The notes under the pieces are model-generated. The model ran no database searches and was not told the origin of the DNA. It saw only the letters and a list, made by a program, of their open reading frames with translations. Below, piece after piece: positions 53,390-54,920 of a DNA stretch of 54,920 bases. Location: NCBI GenBank assembly GCA_943914555.1, contig CALUCM010000008.1:1-54920 (forward strand), in the 5' to 3' direction. This DNA is from an uncultured Francisella sp. (GTDB taxonomy: Bacteria > Pseudomonadota > Gammaproteobacteria > Burkholderiales > Neisseriaceae). The position numbers were made by a program, and so were the translations under genes. Each line of letters starts with the position of its first letter. Positions within the stretch are counted from its first letter, which is position 1.

Positions 53390-54144
53390 ACAATGTTAAT
53401 ACCCAAGAAAATAAGTTATCAGCAAATCAAAATTTAGATAATTCAAAAGATAATAACAAAAAAGATGATAAGCAACCTCAAATAAGCAAACTAAATATTC
53501 ATCAACAAGACATCGGTAGCGAGGTAGATTGGATGGCTAGACTATCAGAAACAAAAGCAGCTCCAGGATGTGGTGGCATAATAGGTAACATCAGCAATGA
53601 CCCAGGGGGATTTACCGTTGGTTGTCAACAACTAGCTTGTTCAGGAAGACTGCCTGAGTGGGTTACCTACAGTAATAAAACTGATGGTCTGGCAACAAAT
53701 TTAGTAGGTGTTTCTTGCTCCAAGAATAAAAAGAAATTTTCTAAGGTATATATGCAGATATATCATAGGCACCCCAAAGAGGTAGAAGACAGTCAACGTC
53801 ATTTTATGAATCAAGTGACGGTGCAGAAAGTAAGGGAAATTGCCAGTAAGCATGGCATTAATTACGATAAGCTGCCTTTAGGGACAAAACAAGTACTCTA
53901 TTCTAGAGTTGTACAACAGCAAAATGGACTAAACACTGTATTAAGCAGAGCTTGTGGCACACATTGTGGTGAATTAGATGGTGATACCTTGATTAATAAG
54001 ATTTATGATGAGATAGAACGAGGGAAAGATATTTATTTTAAAAAAACTAAATCTCGATCTCTCGATAATTTTAAGAATTTATTCAAGCCGAATGGTCGCA
54101 TGAATACAGAAAGAAGATTAGGTATCAGAAATAATCATCAATAA
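53386..54144 (+). CDS. Predicted peptidoglycan hydrolase, VgrG3/phage-lysin-like, candidate effector
   Basis: A 252-residue protein: about 50 disordered Gln/Asn/Lys residues, no signal peptide, then a globular part. Two blocks match, from memory, the phage and type VI effector (VgrG3-type) wall-hydrolase layout. GIIGNISNDPGGFTVGCQQL corresponds to the GxISxxxxDPGGxSYGxYQ block. LPLGTKQVLYSRVVQQQNGL corresponds to the ALQDVVWSTAVQHG block and is followed by LINKIYDEIERGK. The usual SYG is TVG and several cysteines are added, so activity may differ or be lost. It is followed by two exported proteins. The assignment needs a profile search. Confidence 0.5.
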   Translation: MNNVNTQENKLSANQNLDNSKDNNKKDDKQPQISKLNIHQQDIGSEVDWMARLSETKAAPGCGGIIGNISNDPGGFTVGCQQLACSGRLPEWVTYSNKTDGLATNLVGVSCSKNKKKFSKVYMQIYHRHPKEVEDSQRHFMNQVTVQKVREIASKHGINYDKLPLGTKQVLYSRVVQQQNGLNTVLSRACGTHCGELDGDTLINKIYDEIERGKDIYFKKTKSRSLDNFKNLFKPNGRMNTERRLGIRNNHQ

Positions 54145-54173
54145 TAGTAAATAAAGAAATAAGGAGGTAATCT

Positions 54174-54560
54174 ATGCTTATTAAAAATATATTTATCCTG
54201 ATGTGGTTAGGTCTTATCGTTCCAATTAATGTTATCTATGCAGAGATTACAGTTGCGGTTTTAACTAAAACTTCAAGTGCATGTGCAATTGCATCAAACG
54301 GTAATATTAACCCCCTTTTAGGTTGTTTTTATCAGCAAATTGAATTGATTGACAAGTATATTGATTTTAACTTACGGTTCGCACCTATCATCAAGAAAAA
54401 GAAGTGGCAACAAATGAAAAAAAGGATCGAGAAACAATGTAGGGTTGAGAATAATGACAAAGAAGATCCATTTAACGATGTGGGTTATATGGGTTGTATT
54501 AGAGATGAGCACTCTCGCTTTAATAGAGAGTTGCTTAAATTTAAAGGAGAAAGCAAGTGA
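54174..54560 (+). CDS. Secreted four-Cys protein, LprI-like, candidate immunity protein
   Basis: A 128-residue protein with a signal peptide (about residues 1-23, ending IYA). Cysteines occur in SACAIAS, LLGCFYQQIELID, IEKQCRV and YMGCIRDEHSRF. The order of C...C near a D-x-x-I-x-x-N helix, a Trp, then C and C followed by a charged helix recalls LprI-type lysozyme inhibitors, but similarity is weak. AAGGAGGT before the ATG is nearly perfect. It sits directly behind a predicted wall hydrolase and overlaps the next gene. Confidence 0.65.
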   Translation: MLIKNIFILMWLGLIVPINVIYAEITVAVLTKTSSACAIASNGNINPLLGCFYQQIELIDKYIDFNLRFAPIIKKKKWQQMKKRIEKQCRVENNDKEDPFNDVGYMGCIRDEHSRFNRELLKFKGESK

Positions 54561-54920
54561 TAAGTAAGAATATTATTTATTTACTATTTTCTATCTTAAC
54601 CGCCTGTACTATGGAAGGGGATAAAGATATCCGTAATCAATCTACTACTAATCGTCAAATATCTCAAGTCCAAACAGATCAATACGACCTTGGATGTGTT
54701 CGCTCGGAAGGTGGTTACGAAACAGGTACTTACTGTGTTACTGTATTCAATGATCCCTTACCGAAAGAGGATTTTAAAGTACAGACTGTAAGAATGTATA
54801 TTAAGAATAAACAAACCAATGGAATCGTGACTATTCACGGAGAAGAATGGCTAGATAAAGATTACAACATGTATGGATTTAGAGGAAAGAGTAGAGATAA
54901 AACTTATGAGATAGATTGGC
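54557..54920 (+). CDS. Lipoprotein, incomplete at the right edge
   Basis: The start is GTG at 54557, overlapping the previous stop by four bases, with AAAGGAG upstream. The signal ends in lipobox LTAC at residues 14-17, so the protein should be lipid-anchored. The visible 121 codons contain a Cys pair in LGCVRSEGG and GTYCVTVF and a beta-rich look; no family is recognised. As the last gene of the module it may be another immunity or envelope protein. Confidence 0.65.
   Translation, partial: MISKNIIYLLFSILTACTMEGDKDIRNQSTTNRQISQVQTDQYDLGCVRSEGGYETGTYCVTVFNDPLPKEDFKVQTVRMYIKNKQTNGIVTIHGEEWLDKDYNMYGFRGKSRDKTYEIDW

Noticed and set aside
1..54920. CRISPR arrays, insertion sequences, a replication origin and rRNA genes
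   Set aside because: No regularly spaced repeats, transposase genes, clusters of DnaA boxes (TTATCCACA) or rRNA sequence were found on reading through the window, despite the mnmG-rsmG-parAB neighbourhood that is often near the origin.

Overview
The window is AT-rich, gene-dense chromosomal DNA from a proteobacterium, most likely a betaproteobacterium. The pointers are gene order and content: mnmG-rsmG-parA-parB running into atpIBEFHAGDC, an sspA-sspB pair, hisZ next to purA, class I ilvC behind ilvB-ilvH, a permease-less mannose-type EIIA/HPr/EI phosphotransferase set, and rsmI-yraN-SIS isomerase-BON lipoprotein without lpoA. The low G+C, several decaying genes and rather long empty stretches suggest a host-associated or reduced lineage. 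The genus cannot be named from sequence alone.

Layout. Bases 1-407 hold the N-terminal part of a secreted His/Lys/Ser-rich protein. From 11889 down to 734, one uninterrupted minus-strand block carries tRNA modification (mnmG), 16S rRNA methylation (rsmG), chromosome partitioning (parA, parB) and the complete F1Fo ATP synthase. Bases 11931-14525 contain tRNAs Thr, Leu(UAG) and Leu(CAA), a heme oxygenase, a small coiled-coil protein and two empty stretches. A plus-strand cluster at 15506-19734 (yraN, SIS isomerase, dolP-like, a membrane protein, mltA, rsmE) faces a seven-gene minus-strand operon (hpt, EIIA, HPr, EI, asd, AsmA family, mnmC). Then come minCDE (27890-29753), convergent with ilvBHC, sspA-sspB, a Nif3 protein divergent from a secreted glycerophosphodiesterase, and a His-rich metal-binding protein. 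Bases 37347-45438 are more accessory: a DUF2726 protein, a tRNA cluster with a decayed tRNA-Cys copy, a frameshifted MmgE/PrpD gene, an MFS transporter, isocitrate lyase, and a PepSY membrane protein behind a Fur-box-like site. hisZ-purA, a pair of small secreted Cys proteins, dapD and tmRNA (ssrA) follow.

The most unusual part is the right edge, 51001-54920. Downstream of ssrA and a 3'-damaged yjbQ lies a plus-strand island: a T4-type (GH24) lysozyme with a long disordered N-terminus, two tandem paralogous secreted proteins, a second predicted peptidoglycan hydrolase, a secreted four-Cys protein with an LprI-like look, and a lipoprotein that runs off the window. Hydrolase genes without export signals, each followed by small exported Cys-containing proteins, read like effector/immunity cassettes of an interbacterial or host-directed cell-wall attack system. 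A second candidate novelty is a possible Fur-regulated small RNA at about 45230-45307: a Fur box followed by a canonical plus-strand terminator with no gene in front of it.

How genes connect: SspB and tmRNA are the two halves of the tag-and-degrade quality-control route. Heme oxygenase, the PepSY protein and the putative small RNA fit iron handling. asd and dapD supply diaminopimelate for the wall that mltA remodels and the right-edge hydrolases would attack.
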